Assembly: GCA_023653785.1 (NCBI GenBank)
Contig: JAMKCH010051426.1
Span: 1 to 64,000 of the forward strand
From: Ophioderma brevispina
Taxonomy: Eukaryota; Echinodermata; Ophiuroidea; Amphilepidida; Ophiodermatidae
Direction: 5' to 3'
Length of the DNA: 64,000 nt
Shown here: positions 45,911 to 56,032 of the stretch, one piece after another
Layout: each line of letters starts with the position of its first letter
Position numbering within the stretch: position 1 is the first letter of the stretch
Program-made: the position numbers and the translations under genes
The notes under the pieces: generated by a model
Seen by the model: only the letters and a program-made list of their open reading frames with translations
What the model was told of the DNA's origin: nothing
Database searches by the model: none

Positions 45911-46270
45911 ATAAAAGGACACTATCAGTGAAAATTTATCAGAAAGAGTCACAATATGTTGAAATGTTCAGCACAATACTTAAAAGTGAAGGATAAGTCC
46001 TATAGCAGTCTCATAGTGCTTTTTCCCACCGAAGAATTGACAGGAAAAGGAAGAAAACGGCAGTGTTTCTAAGATACGATTCTCCATTCCATTACGTGTT
46101 GTATAAGGTGTCCATACGGACAGTAATTACTCAATTTCAGATTGTGTCGCCTATTAGGTTGCTGGTCTATCATTTGACAGGGTATGTTCGGATACACTGT
46201 ACTTTTAATCGTGCAAAATTCGTTTTTTTTTACAATTTTCTGTTTAGCAAATCACTGATAGATGCTTTAA
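45911..46270 (-). mobile_element. TTAA-flanked MITE, family E (copy 2)
   Basis: Inverted copy of 18640-18994. It shares GGAAGAAAACGGCAGTGTTT, GATACGATTCTCCATTCC, TTACGTGTTGTATAAG and TCCATACGGACAG. Its right terminus (TAGCAAATCACTGATAGATG then CTTTAA) is intact; the left terminus is worn (TAAAAGGACACTATCAGTGA). Confidence 0.65.
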
Positions 46271-46399
46271 AAATGAAATGCATGGAAAAGCAAAATAAAT
46301 ATCATCAGCCTCTAAAGTCTCATTTTAGGATATTCCAAACAGTGCCTTGAGTACAGGGCTGACATTGCTGTTAATAATATTTTCTGATTTATATTGCAG

Positions 46400-46496
46400 G
46401 GCCCCCTTGTTGCTGCGAGCAAACATTGACAGGGAAGTACAGTCAGAATTGGATGCTGTGAGAGAAAAATGGATGGAACCACAAGAACTTATTAAG
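46400..46496 (+). CDS. DNAI7 homologue, exon with REKWMEPQELIK
   Basis: Acceptor TATATTGCAG, donor AAGGTGAGG. Frame: APLLLRANIDREVQSELD then AVREKWMEPQELIK, ending in phase 0. The KWM.P.ELI string matches the segment of the family that leads into the AG(L/V)N(I/L)FP motif of the next exon. It begins with one extra base before the first codon, so it does not join in frame to 45178 without one added base. Confidence 0.75.
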
Positions 46497-47719
46497 GTGA
46501 GGGGTACTTCACTCCTAACTACACCCATTCCTAAACAAAACAAAGATTAACCAGGGAATAACCAGGCTATCCAGCTTATAAGTAAGGGTGACAATGCAAG
46601 GATGACATGAAGTGTAATCTTTGTAGCCCCATCTAAGGACCGGTCAACCCTGGTGCTTTGGTTTTACACGAATTCTGATTTTTGCACCATTTTAAACATC
46701 AAAACGGTGTTCTATAGTTACCAACAAGGTTATCCACTGCAGACAATTCCTGAGCTGTAGTTTTTGCCGATTTAAAAACAGCTATTTGACCATTTAAAGT
46801 CACACAACGCTTGGTCTAAACGGCGGGAATTTTTAGCCACATTCACGCGTCAGTGCGGCAGGCGCACATCGCGTCGCGCGGTAATTTTTGCTGCGTAATT
46901 AAGCGTCCGCGTGTTTTATGTTACTTTTGCGCGAACGCATCTTGGAAAAACGAAAAATAATAATTTGAAAATGTAAAAAGCCGATAATTTAGACCAGATG
47001 AAATTTCAATTTCTTCTAATTTATGGAGTTAGAGACAAAATATGTTTGATTCATGTGCATAAAGAGATTTCATCACTTGCACAACAGACTCAATTTTGAA
47101 GTTCAAAAGATAAAGTTATTTGAGAAAGAGCAGCTGGGAAAGGGTGTGAAAAGTCAATTTTTTACTAAAACAGGATTTTCTTCAATGTTTCAATTTGTCG
47201 CAAAATTTGGCCAAAGTTCAGACAAGATAACTCCAAAATCCGAAGTAAAAGGTAATGTTTCAATTTCCACGATAGCAATCGGTCTTCACTAGGGACGGTT
47301 TCTCAATTTTTCATTTTAGATTCTAACTAAAGATATTCTCCAATATATACTAAAATTTCGGAAAAGAAAAGTAAAAATCACACGTTTGTGTAATTTTTCC
47401 TATTATTTCGAAAAAGTAAGCTCTATTTTTCAAAAATGACAAAAAACTAGTCCTCTAGGACACATTGTCTTGTTTCTAAAAAATAAATAAGAAATCATGA
47501 AAAATTCAAATTGTTTTGTTATATGCTGTCTGAAATATTTGGGGCAAAATTCGTGTTTTTTTAGTATTTTTATCAAATACGGAAAGTTACATTAAGCTGA
47601 TGCCATCATCGGGTGCATCGTCCAATTTTCTTTCTAGAAAGTATACTTTTACATACAATAATCAAATATTTGCAAATTTACAAACCAAAATAGATACTCG
47701 GACGCAAGTTCACACTGCC

Positions 47720-48085
47720 CTAAGAGACATTATGACATTTCCAGAACCAAAGCGCCCCTAATTTTTGTCAAACCCTGGTTTTTGCATATTTGGAATGCTT
47801 ACCAATGTATTAGATCACACTGAATCAAATAGCCGAATACGTCGTCTTTATGTAATAAGCTGATGATTTAGTATTTTCTGTCGTGCCGACATTCGTGCAC
47901 GACGTTAAGCATGGTTTTTCTATTGGGACGATTACGATAGCAGGCATGTTTTAAACAGGTTGCGGTTTTTTCTTTTGTACTGGTTGTTTCATAAACCTTT
48001 GAACGTTCTTGTAGGTGGTCCTGCAACCAATCCTAGTGAAATTTGAGAGAAATTCATATCTAAAAAATCTCCTCCGTCACTTTAA
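47720..48085 (+). mobile_element. TTAA-flanked MITE, family A (copy 2)
   Basis: Same layout as 32554-32911: GAATGCTTACCAATGTATTA, CGATTACGATAGCAGGCAT, AATTTGAGAGAAATTCATAT and an AAATCTCCTCCGTCACTTTAA-type end. The left TTAA has decayed to CTAA. The right TTAA is shared with family C starting at 48082. Confidence 0.7.
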
Positions 48086-48250
48086 AGGGGAACTGCACAT
48101 TTTCTCAAAATATGAAATAGCTTTCAATTTGCTCTCAAATGATAATCTTGGCCATTGGAAGAACATAGATACATTTACCATAAATACATACCAAAACGGT
48201 AGAGAGGTTCATAGAGGTAAAGACATCCAGGTAATTGTAGGCTAACTTTT
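48082..48250 (+). mobile_element. TTAA-flanked repeat, family C (copy 2)
   Basis: Starts TTAAAGGGGAACTGCACATT, then CAAATGATAATCTTGGCCAT and TGGAAGAACATAGATACAT, matching 4754-4980. The right end is not defined. It is joined to family A through one TTAA. Confidence 0.5.
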
Positions 48251-48274
48251 AAGTTTTCCATAACTTTTAATCAT

Positions 48275-48850
48275 CATCCATCATCATCAGTCGACTGCGT
48301 AGCAGGCGATCGCAAGTTTCCTCCAGCCACTTCTGTTTTGGGCCAGTTGGAGATAGGTCCTTTTGGTTGCAACATGTTGTTTGTGTCCCCCAAGAGCTTT
48401 TTGGATGTAGGAGAGATTGATTTTCTCTGTCGGCCTGGCTTCCTCTTGCCATGTGTTGGGTGGAAGAAAGCATATAACTACTAGGCTCTCCTCTGGCATC
48501 TAGAATATTAAAGAAGACCAAGAAAGTAAGCTGTCTCAGTCTTACTCGGTTGGTTATCAGACGGCTCGTACCTGTCTGCAGCGATAGATTTTGGCATTGT
48601 GGGACCAGTCAAGTGGGCTGTGGACGTTCAGCAGGATTCTGTAGCAACATTTTGCAAAAGAAGTGACCTTACTCTCCAATGTTTGTCACACCCAAGTTTC
48701 GCAGCCATCAAAAATACTGTCACACATGTTTGTTTAAGAGGCTACTTTCATTTCGATTGGTATCTTTGACTCTCCAATGCCGCTCCAACTTCCAAAATGC
48801 TGCCCAGGCAAGGGCTTTTCGTCGATAAGTCTTTAGAAACACTTTTAATC
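48275..48850 (-). pseudogene. LINE fragment, C-terminal end of a reverse transcriptase ORF
   Basis: Read on the minus strand. A CYRILLNVHSPLDWSHNAKI stretch (around 48640-48570) is followed by a GKRKPGRQRKS-type arm and QKWLEETCDRLLRSRLMMMD, ending in an ATC/GAT microsatellite at 48272-48292. The C-terminal order (CYR.LL..., GR.RK, W....) with a (GAT)n tail is that of many non-LTR elements. Frames are broken. It lies in the DNAI7 intron in antisense orientation and differs from the LINEs at 6-13 kb. Confidence 0.6.
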
Positions 48851-48854
48851 AAAC

Positions 48855-50496
48855 AAGTGTATATGTGACCCACTTTACACCCAGCAACAAGTCTCAGTGA
48901 CAGCTCCCCTTTTTGCAATAAAGGTTGTTGTGAATACCAGTCAATCCCTAAAAATTAATCAGTTTTTAAGACCTTATTTATTGCCTCGCGATTTAAATTC
49001 ACCCAACCAAAGCGGTAAACAACTAGTTCCAAGAATTGTAACTTATGCATCATCTTGTACAATTTGGAACATGAATCTTTGGTACATAAATTTTACAACT
49101 GTTCTGTGGAGTTCCAATGCCATTTAGGTTTGAGATGTTTTGAGATGTATATTTCCTAATAAAAAGAAAAATAATCTTCTTTGACATACATAGCATCCTA
49201 GAGTCTGTCGAATAATTGTCTTACCAATTTGGAACCGATGCTACAATTTGTTCCCAAAAAGTTCATGTCCAACATGTACACAGGCTGTCCAACTTTGGCA
49301 GCCCAATGTAGAAACACAAGGGTAAGTTTTCACCTGACAATTTCATACTGTGAATTTAAATCTGGAAAAACGGTTCTCACATGATGCAGAAGACACTAAG
49401 ATGCCTACAATATAACGTTTATTGCAATAATGAAATTTAAGCCACTTTGCAGCTGTAAAGTTAGCAGTCAGAATCGGTCTGTGTAACTTGGCTTAAATGG
49501 CACTTCACTACCCACAACTCGTCATGACTAGATAGTCTATATGATAACAGCAGCCATACAAAAGTTTTAAGTACTACTAGTCATATCATCAAGACTAGTA
49601 GACAACTGTCTACATAAAGCACCGCACACTATTAGCATCCAGTCTTTTTGTTGACTTCAAGTAAAGAATACCTCCATAGATGCAAAAGCAGGTGGGGTAC
49701 TGCATTTTTGTTCAGACTAAATCATCACTTGGCTAGTGGGATTATTCTACATAAAGGCAACCAAAGTTATACTTGCTTTATTGTTAAATGAATGAACTGG
49801 GAGTTGGATATTTCCTGACTGACTCTGATCAAATGAGGATAAGGCGCTGTGCACCTTGTTGCGGGTTTTGTAATGGTGGGTCACATATTACATGAATATC
49901 AGGACCTCTATCCACTGGTATTAAAACCACAAAGGTTACAGCCCGGTCCAACCGGGTGCCGTGCGTGGAAACATGCATACGGCATTCGTTTTCTGTGTTT
50001 AAGCGCCATTTTTCGTCGTCCTGCTGAATTAATGTCGCGGCCATGATGATAAAATCGTTCCGTTTTACCCATAAGGACGTGATTTGGTCTATAATTTCAG
50101 GTGAAGGCTAAAAGCTTTACAACATGCAAAAATGTACCCGATTTTGAAAATCTTTGGAGGGCGCACTATTTTCAATGTGCGTGGCTCGTTAAGGCACCAT
50201 GGCAGCACAAGTTCCTCTCCGCAGGCTGTGTAAAAGTGTTTATCTCTATTGTAGAATAGATATAATTCATAGTTTTTTGGATCATATGAAAATCAAAATA
50301 AAACAGAAAATAGTCAACTGCAGTTGCATTACCATTGCTGTCAGTGTTAAAAACGGGTTGTTTTTGCAGTTCCCTGGAAAGTCCTTATTATTTCTCTAGA
50401 TAATCCCACTTGAGTATATATTGGGTTATCAGAGATGATTTGCCACCACAAAAGAAGTTATCTTAATAAGAGTTTATTTTTAAAACCTTCTTGCAG
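48855..50496. other. DNAI7 intron sequence with short dispersed repeat
   Basis: No exon recognised. TATATGTGACCCAC...AGCAACAAG near 48857-48893 reappears inverted near 49850-49895 (CACCTTGTTGCGGG...GTGGGTCACATATTA), the ends of a small repeat. The minus-strand frame 49829-50044 runs into that repeat. Confidence 0.4.
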
Positions 50497-50567
50497 ATGC
50501 TGAAAATGCTGGAGTAAATCTTTTCCCGGAGGATGATGCTAAGAAGTATGTTAGCATCAGTGAAAAG
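50497..50567 (+). CDS. DNAI7 homologue, exon with AGVNLFP, frame broken
   Basis: Acceptor CCTTCTTGCAG, donor AAGGTAATG. In phase 0 it starts M-L-K, then runs to a stop (GGAGTAA); one base over, it reads AENAGVNLFPEDDAKKYVSI then SEK. The human counterpart is LKEAGLNIFP...YVIINNK, so the expected reading is MLK-x-AGVNLFP with one base missing after the third codon (about 50506). Length 71 bases is one short of 24 codons, agreeing with this. Assembly error or a real frameshift. Confidence 0.8.
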
Positions 50568-50837
50568 GTAATGATGGTTTAAAATGAGGTGGATATACTG
50601 TTTATGAAGTGTTTTGATATCTGCTAAAAGCTTATAATCAGGGATGGCTTATCACAGACAATGGCATTGTATTGAGTTTTAAAAGAGCTGTTATAGGGCC
50701 ACTCAATTGTAGTAACCCATTATTGCCAAATACCAATTTTACTAATAACCATTATAGGTCGAATATACATTTGGTCTAGACATCATCTAGTCTAATGCCC
50801 ATGTTGATACTACAATTTGTTAATAACACAAACACAT

Positions 50838-51235
50838 TTGGTCTAATTCCCACTTGGTCTAATATCCATTTGGTCTAATATCCATTTGGTCTAATAGCCA
50901 CTTGGTCTAATGTCCAATTGGTCTAATATCTACTTGGTCTGATAATACCCATTGGTCTAATATCCATTTGGAGGTTAAACCCAAACTAATTGATCTTAAA
51001 CATTGATTTAAATATTAGACCAAATGGATATTAGACCAAATGGATATTAGACCAAATGGATATTAGACCAAATGGATATTAGACCAAATGGATATTAGAC
51101 CAAATGGATATTAGACCAAATGGATATTAGACCAAATGGATATTAGACCAAATGGATGTTAGACCAAATGGATATTAGACCAAATGGATATTAGACCAAA
51201 TGGATATTAGACCAAATGGATATTAGACCATCTTT
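50838..51235. repeat. Head-to-head 16-base tandem arrays (large hairpin)
   Basis: The right block (51015-51230) holds about 13 nearly perfect head-to-tail copies of ATATTAGACCAAATGG. The left block (50838-50970) holds degenerate copies of the reverse complement, CCATTTGGTCTAATAT, with spacers. A 45-base centre separates them, so the whole can fold into one long hairpin. It lies in the DNAI7 intron between the exons at 50497 and 51421. Not a CRISPR: no unique spacers, eukaryotic context. Confidence 0.9.
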
Positions 51236-51236
51236 G

Positions 51237-51302
51237 CGGCAAAAAAAACCACGGAATCCTGGCCGGTGAGTGTACGTCTAGTGGGTATAGGTAATCCAAG
51301 TA
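51237..51302 (-). repeat. Dispersed 65-base repeat (copy 2, inverted)
   Basis: Inverted counterpart of 41258-41325 (GGCCGGTGAGTGTACGTC, CTAGTGGGTATAGGTAATCC). It directly abuts the 16-base array, which may therefore be part of the same element. Confidence 0.6.
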
Positions 51303-51372
51303 ACTGTTGGGAGTTGAATGGTAACTACCATGAAGAAATTGGCTGTATTGCGTATGCATAGCACTGATGTTT

Positions 51373-51394
51373 GGGGGGGGGGGGGGGGGGGGGG
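51373..51394. repeat. Poly-G tract before a DNAI7 acceptor
   Basis: A run of about 22 G sits 25-50 bases upstream of the exon at 51421, between the likely branch region and the acceptor. It can form a G-quadruplex and is a typical site of length error in sequencing. Confidence 0.8.
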
Positions 51395-51420
51395 TTGTCA
51401 GTATTTTCTGTGTGTTTTAG

Positions 51421-51565
51421 GATCCAGATGTAGAGAATGCCTTTATCAGCAGATGGCCCTGAGTGCATCTCACTTTGCCTACTCATGGAGCAACGGAACA
51501 CAGATCGGAAGTGAGAGGATCATCTTGCAGGGATGCGAGAAGCTGGAAGATGATATAGCAAGTGA
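51421..51565 (+). CDS. DNAI7 homologue, exon with QQMALSASHFAYSWS, frame broken
   Basis: Acceptor TGTGTGTTTTAG, donor GAGTAAGT. Phase 0 starts DPDVE, continuing the previous exon as this family does (compare human KVPLVEVKAYRQMAL), then hits a stop. One base over, it reads CLYQQMALSASHFAYSWSNG then TQIGSERIILQGCEKLEDDI. A single base is missing near 51436-51439. Phase at the donor is also one base off the next exon, so a second small error or another donor (51561) is possible. Confidence 0.85.
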
Positions 51566-52074
51566 GTAAGTGTGGGTGGTTAGATGAAGCAGTTTTATTC
51601 TACACTTGAATTATGCTTTCCAACCATAGAATACCATCAGAGTTATTATGCGGTCAGTTTGAAACCTAACCCTCGATGTCTACCACCTTTCTTACAGTAT
51701 CTCTGATGGCTCTTACATGATGTAACATGGCATAACCTCTTGAGTAACCAATCAAAATAGATGTTAGTATAAGTGGCTGTGTTACCTCTCCCGATTATAT
51801 GAAATACCAGATCTAAATTTTTTTAAAAATTAAATATGCATTATGAAAAGAGGTATATTTTTGCAATTCTGTTGAAGACTGATATAATATATAGACTTAT
51901 ACGGGAATGCTAATTACATTTCCTTATAGGTCGGTTAAGAAGTGGGGATTTTTGGTGTTTTCCTTTGGCAGACTTCCAGACTTTCAAACACTAGTGTTCA
52001 AGTTTGTTTTATTGCTGCACACCCCAAAAATTATTTGCAGTATGGTAAATATTCAGTAATAGCAGAGATTATAT

Positions 52075-52445
52075 AGCAGAGATTTATATAGCGCCTTAAA
52101 TGCTCTTGGCCTCTAAGCGCTTTCACAACTTGGTCGCTGATCACTTTGGCCCAACCATAGCCATTAACCATTTAGATATTTTCCAGGGATTGCAGCAGAT
52201 CGGGATCAGCGCTTTCCCTTATCAGGCAAACATACATCGATATAACCATCGCAGCCGGACATCTTCCCAAATATCGCTGGGTAATCGGGACAACTAAGGC
52301 GGTTAATTTCTTGTCCAGGGAAATTACGAGATGAAGGGGGGGGGGGGGGCTGAACTTTGCTCCGGTGCCCGAACTGCACGTCTTAGCTCATGGATGATCA
52401 TACACTGGAGTCGAGCCCTTACCTGATTGAGCTATCTTGGTCCGC
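52075..52445 (-). mobile_element. tRNA-derived SINE with conserved-looking tail
   Basis: On the minus strand a tRNA-like head (A box TAGCTCAATCAGGTAAGGGC, about 52432-52413) is followed by GTATGATCATCCATGAGC, a poly-C block and a body. The body ends, in plus-strand terms, with TTATATAGCGCCTTAAATGC and CTCTAAGCGCTTTCACAA. The TATAGCGCC / AAGCGCTTT ending is a widespread SINE tail in marine animals. It lies in a DNAI7 intron, antisense. Confidence 0.6.
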
Positions 52446-55400
52446 TAGTAATATATCATATCTGATGAATGTTTAATTTTTCAAATGCTATGCAGTCGAG
52501 GTAAAATAGTAATATAATTCCGCTATCAAAAGCCCATCTAAAACACCCAGTCTTTTGTTAATTTTTTTCTTGAAAGGGACCACTCCATAATTCTTAGCGA
52601 CATTTTCCGAGAAGCGTCTTTAGGAATTAGGAGTAAGTCAGTAACATGACGTGAAAGTTTAACTCCTATTCATAAAAAAGTAGTTTTGGTATTTTCCTAA
52701 ATTTGAAGTTACATCGCAGCACTGTAGGCCTGTTGATCTAATGTATAGCCAATATGCACCATTCAGTGCAAATGTGATTTTAGAGTACATAAACTCCATT
52801 GAACACTATCCTGGTTTTGATTGGTTATTATAGGGTAATGATCTAATTGGCCAATCAGAGACATTGTAAGAAAGCTTTAATGTGGCATACAAGGTATACA
52901 TATATAGAAGATTGGATTTTTGATTGGTTGCTCAGATTATATCATGTTATATAACATAATGAGCTAATCAGAAAGGCTGGATAAAATGTGGGAGACCTCA
53001 GGGGCTAAATTAATTGATAGTTTGACTTAAAGACAGCAAGTAACAATTGACAAAAAACTCCAAATTTGGGGAAAATTGTCAGAATAAACATACTCAAAAT
53101 AGTTGATGGACAGTTCTCATTCCATTTTTGTATTTCACTTTTGTCACCTTTTATCTTCAATCATCATTCCAGGGTTCATACTGATATAAATTTTTTCTAA
53201 CAGCTTTTTTCTCATGTCATTTCAACATCTCTATCCTTAATAATTGTTTTCAATCATACGCTTATTCACTAAAAAGGAACTGGCTCGTTTGCGGGTATGT
53301 CTTTCTCTTCTTACCGATTGTTTGGCTGGTGTCAATGTCACATTGTTATATTCAAGGGTCAAAATAAGTGTCAAGGTGATTTGTGTCCATTGGGAAGTTA
53401 GAAGTGGATTTTGTTTCAGAAACATTTGGCATAAATGCTATACACTGTGCTTTTATGTAGTAAAATCTATCTGCTATGTTAGATGAAGTAGTAATTACAA
53501 ATTCTTATTTTAAAGGAGAATGGCCTGATTTAATTAATTAAAATTTAGATCTTGATTGAATAGCCTGACTCCAAGTACCCCTCTCTAAAGTTCCAAGCCA
53601 ATTTTTAAATCTGTTTTGATATGGGAGTTAAAATGTGAGTTTTAATCCCATAGAGCACTGTGATAAAACTAATGTTGGTTGATTAAATGGAGTTGCGTTT
53701 CACTCATAACATCCAAACTAAACATCTGGTTTGCTATGATTTTTGAGTAACTGAGAAAATAGTAGCTTTCTTCAGCCACCAATATGTTGAAAACTTCAGG
53801 TTAAATCGGGGGTCCTGGGGACGAGGCTATAGTGATCAGGGCCAAAATGGCAGTTTGCATAGCACAAGGTGGCAAATTTGATTTTGCATTCCTATACTCC
53901 ATCTTGTCCTGAAGTAGAAGTAAAATGCATGGGTATACATTTTAATGACTTGTGGGTATACATTTTTACTGACTTTCAGAGCACAAAAGCACTGTAACTG
54001 AAAGGCAGTTCTGAATATACACACATATACCAGACAAAGTATATAAATGCAAGTTTCTAAGACGGCACCTCTTCTGTAAAGCCCAAATTATGGGATGGTT
54101 TGGATCAGATCAGATCAAAGCTTAAAGTTTACCCCCAGTTCTCATGGTGTAGCTCCAAGAAGTTATTTTCACAGTATTCTTTTGTATTTCACTATCATCT
54201 GTCTGCTTGTCTGTCCGCTTACTGCTTCCTGTGTGATACCAACGTTCTTGACTGAGATCAAACTTATATTAGAAGGAAGGACTCTTTCTTGCTTCATTGT
54301 TTTAGACCCATGGGAAGCTATCTCAAAACCACTGACTTGGTTGATGTCATAATTTCTCGGGCAAATTGCACATATGCACAAATTAAAACGCAGTGTAGTC
54401 GAATGCCTTTTGACCAATTACAAATCGTGTGATGGTTGTCAGGAACTTATTTGTGCTTCTGGGTTGATGTACGTCATGCTGCACATATCCCAATCTTGCC
54501 TGAGAAATTTTGGCAGCGACTGTAAGTGTTATAACCAGCACAGAATCTGCCAGGGTTGAAAGGGTTTACCATCTGTAGGCCATGAGAACCCATGAATAGC
54601 TAAGATAATGACAAATAAAAAGGGTAATTGAAGATGGTATCCAACTGCAGTTTTGTGAAATGTAAGGTATTCCAAGTCTACAATACATTGCAAACCCGAA
54701 ATCTGCTGTAGAAGTGCCATCTAATAGGATTTGTTTCTCAAGTAATTGGTCCAAACAAAATTACAGGGCACAGGACACATGCTATACTAAAAGGTTTGAA
54801 TTCCCCGCGCCTTGTTATTTGTTTGAACCGATAGCTGGGGCAATGAGTCCTATTACGTGGCACTTCTACATTGAATTGTTACCATACATTGTGATGGGGT
54901 GCTATGCAATTAACCTTTTATGTAATTTTTTATGTTGTACCATCACCAGAAAGTGGTAGCACACATTGCTTATTTATGTCAAGCTATCCACACACAGTTA
55001 CTGTTAATCCAGTGTTTGTCAAGCTTTCCATCTCAATAACAACCCCGTTTATATTTTTGTCTTGATTTGCTTAAAATTTTGCTATAATGCGATTTTCTTT
55101 GTTGTGTTGCTGCTTTTGCCTGCCCTGCTCAAATCTCAGAAGGATGACGCGATGATGACGAGGTAGAAATAAATTACTTAAAGTCGATATCTTGCCCGTT
55201 CTTGGAATACTAATCACAACATCAGGAAGCCCAAAGTTGTAATATCCTTTGGGGGGAATTCTGTACTCTCACTGGAAGTCTTTTTTAAAAAAGATGCGAG
55301 ATTGTTGAGGTACAAATTTCTCTCACTGTGCACTTGACTGGTTGTTGAACACCTACTGAGAACGTTTAAATTCAAGTTATAGAATCCCTCATCGATACAT

Positions 55401-55700
55401 CACCTAAATGAAGTGTTTCTGTAACCCCTGTCCCACTTTTTTCGACACAATTATGAATCAGAAATGGGACAAACATGATTTATTAGGTAAATCTTCCACA
55501 GTTTGTGCAGACTTCAAATGGAACTATCTCTAGTTTTGGGTCACAGTATACTGATGTTAGTAGTCCTGAAAGAATTAAGTTATCGAATCCCTCACTGATA
55601 ACATCACCTAAATGATTGAGAACCACAGACAAATGTGCAACACATTGAATGCATGAGTGTTACCACAGATTGTTAGCTAGCTGTAGTTGTACTGTAAAAT
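52446..55700. other. DNAI7 intron, nothing recognised
   Basis: AT-rich DNA inside the 8.2 kb intron. Frames of 60-85 codons at 53244, 54095, 54374 and 54714 have no family signature or splice context. Confidence 0.4.
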
Positions 55701-56025
55701 AGGGTGTTTTCGTAAGGTGTGACCCCTCTGACACACTTTTTTTTCAGAGTTTCTGTATCCTGACCCATCTGACACATCTTTTTCTGACACGCTATGAATT
55801 CGGAAACCTTAACCGATGAACCTTTATTCCGTGAAGGGTTTCCAAATTCATAAGTGTTTCAGAGAAAATATCAAATGGGTCCAGGTTACGGAACTCCTCC
55901 TTTTTCTGACACGTTATGAATTCGGAAACCTTAACGACATAACAGCATTTATTCTGTGAAGCTTTTCCGAATCATATGTTTTTCAGAAAAAGTGGGTCGA
56001 TGGGTCCACCTTACAGAAACACCCT
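55701..56025. mobile_element. Foldback MITE with target duplication
   Basis: Inverted ends AGGGTGTTTTCGTAAGGTG and CACCTTACAGAAACACCCT. The flanks are GTAAAAT on both sides (55694-55700 and 56026-56032), or TGTAAAAT if one end base is shared. The interior has two repeats of TTTTTCTGACACG(C/T)TATGAA with TTCGGAAACCTTAAC. A 7-8 base duplication fits hAT. Half-ends of the family occur near 55418 and 57706. Confidence 0.75.
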
Positions 56026-56032
56026 GTAAAAT

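Noticed and set aside
49829..50044. Minus-strand first-exon-like frame starting MAATLIQQDDEKW
   Set aside because: Its 3' half lies in a dispersed repeat (TGTGACCCACC...CAACAAG), also seen near 48857, and no downstream exon was found.
51015..51230. CRISPR-like regular repeats
   Set aside because: A simple head-to-tail 16-base array without unique spacers, in a eukaryotic intron.
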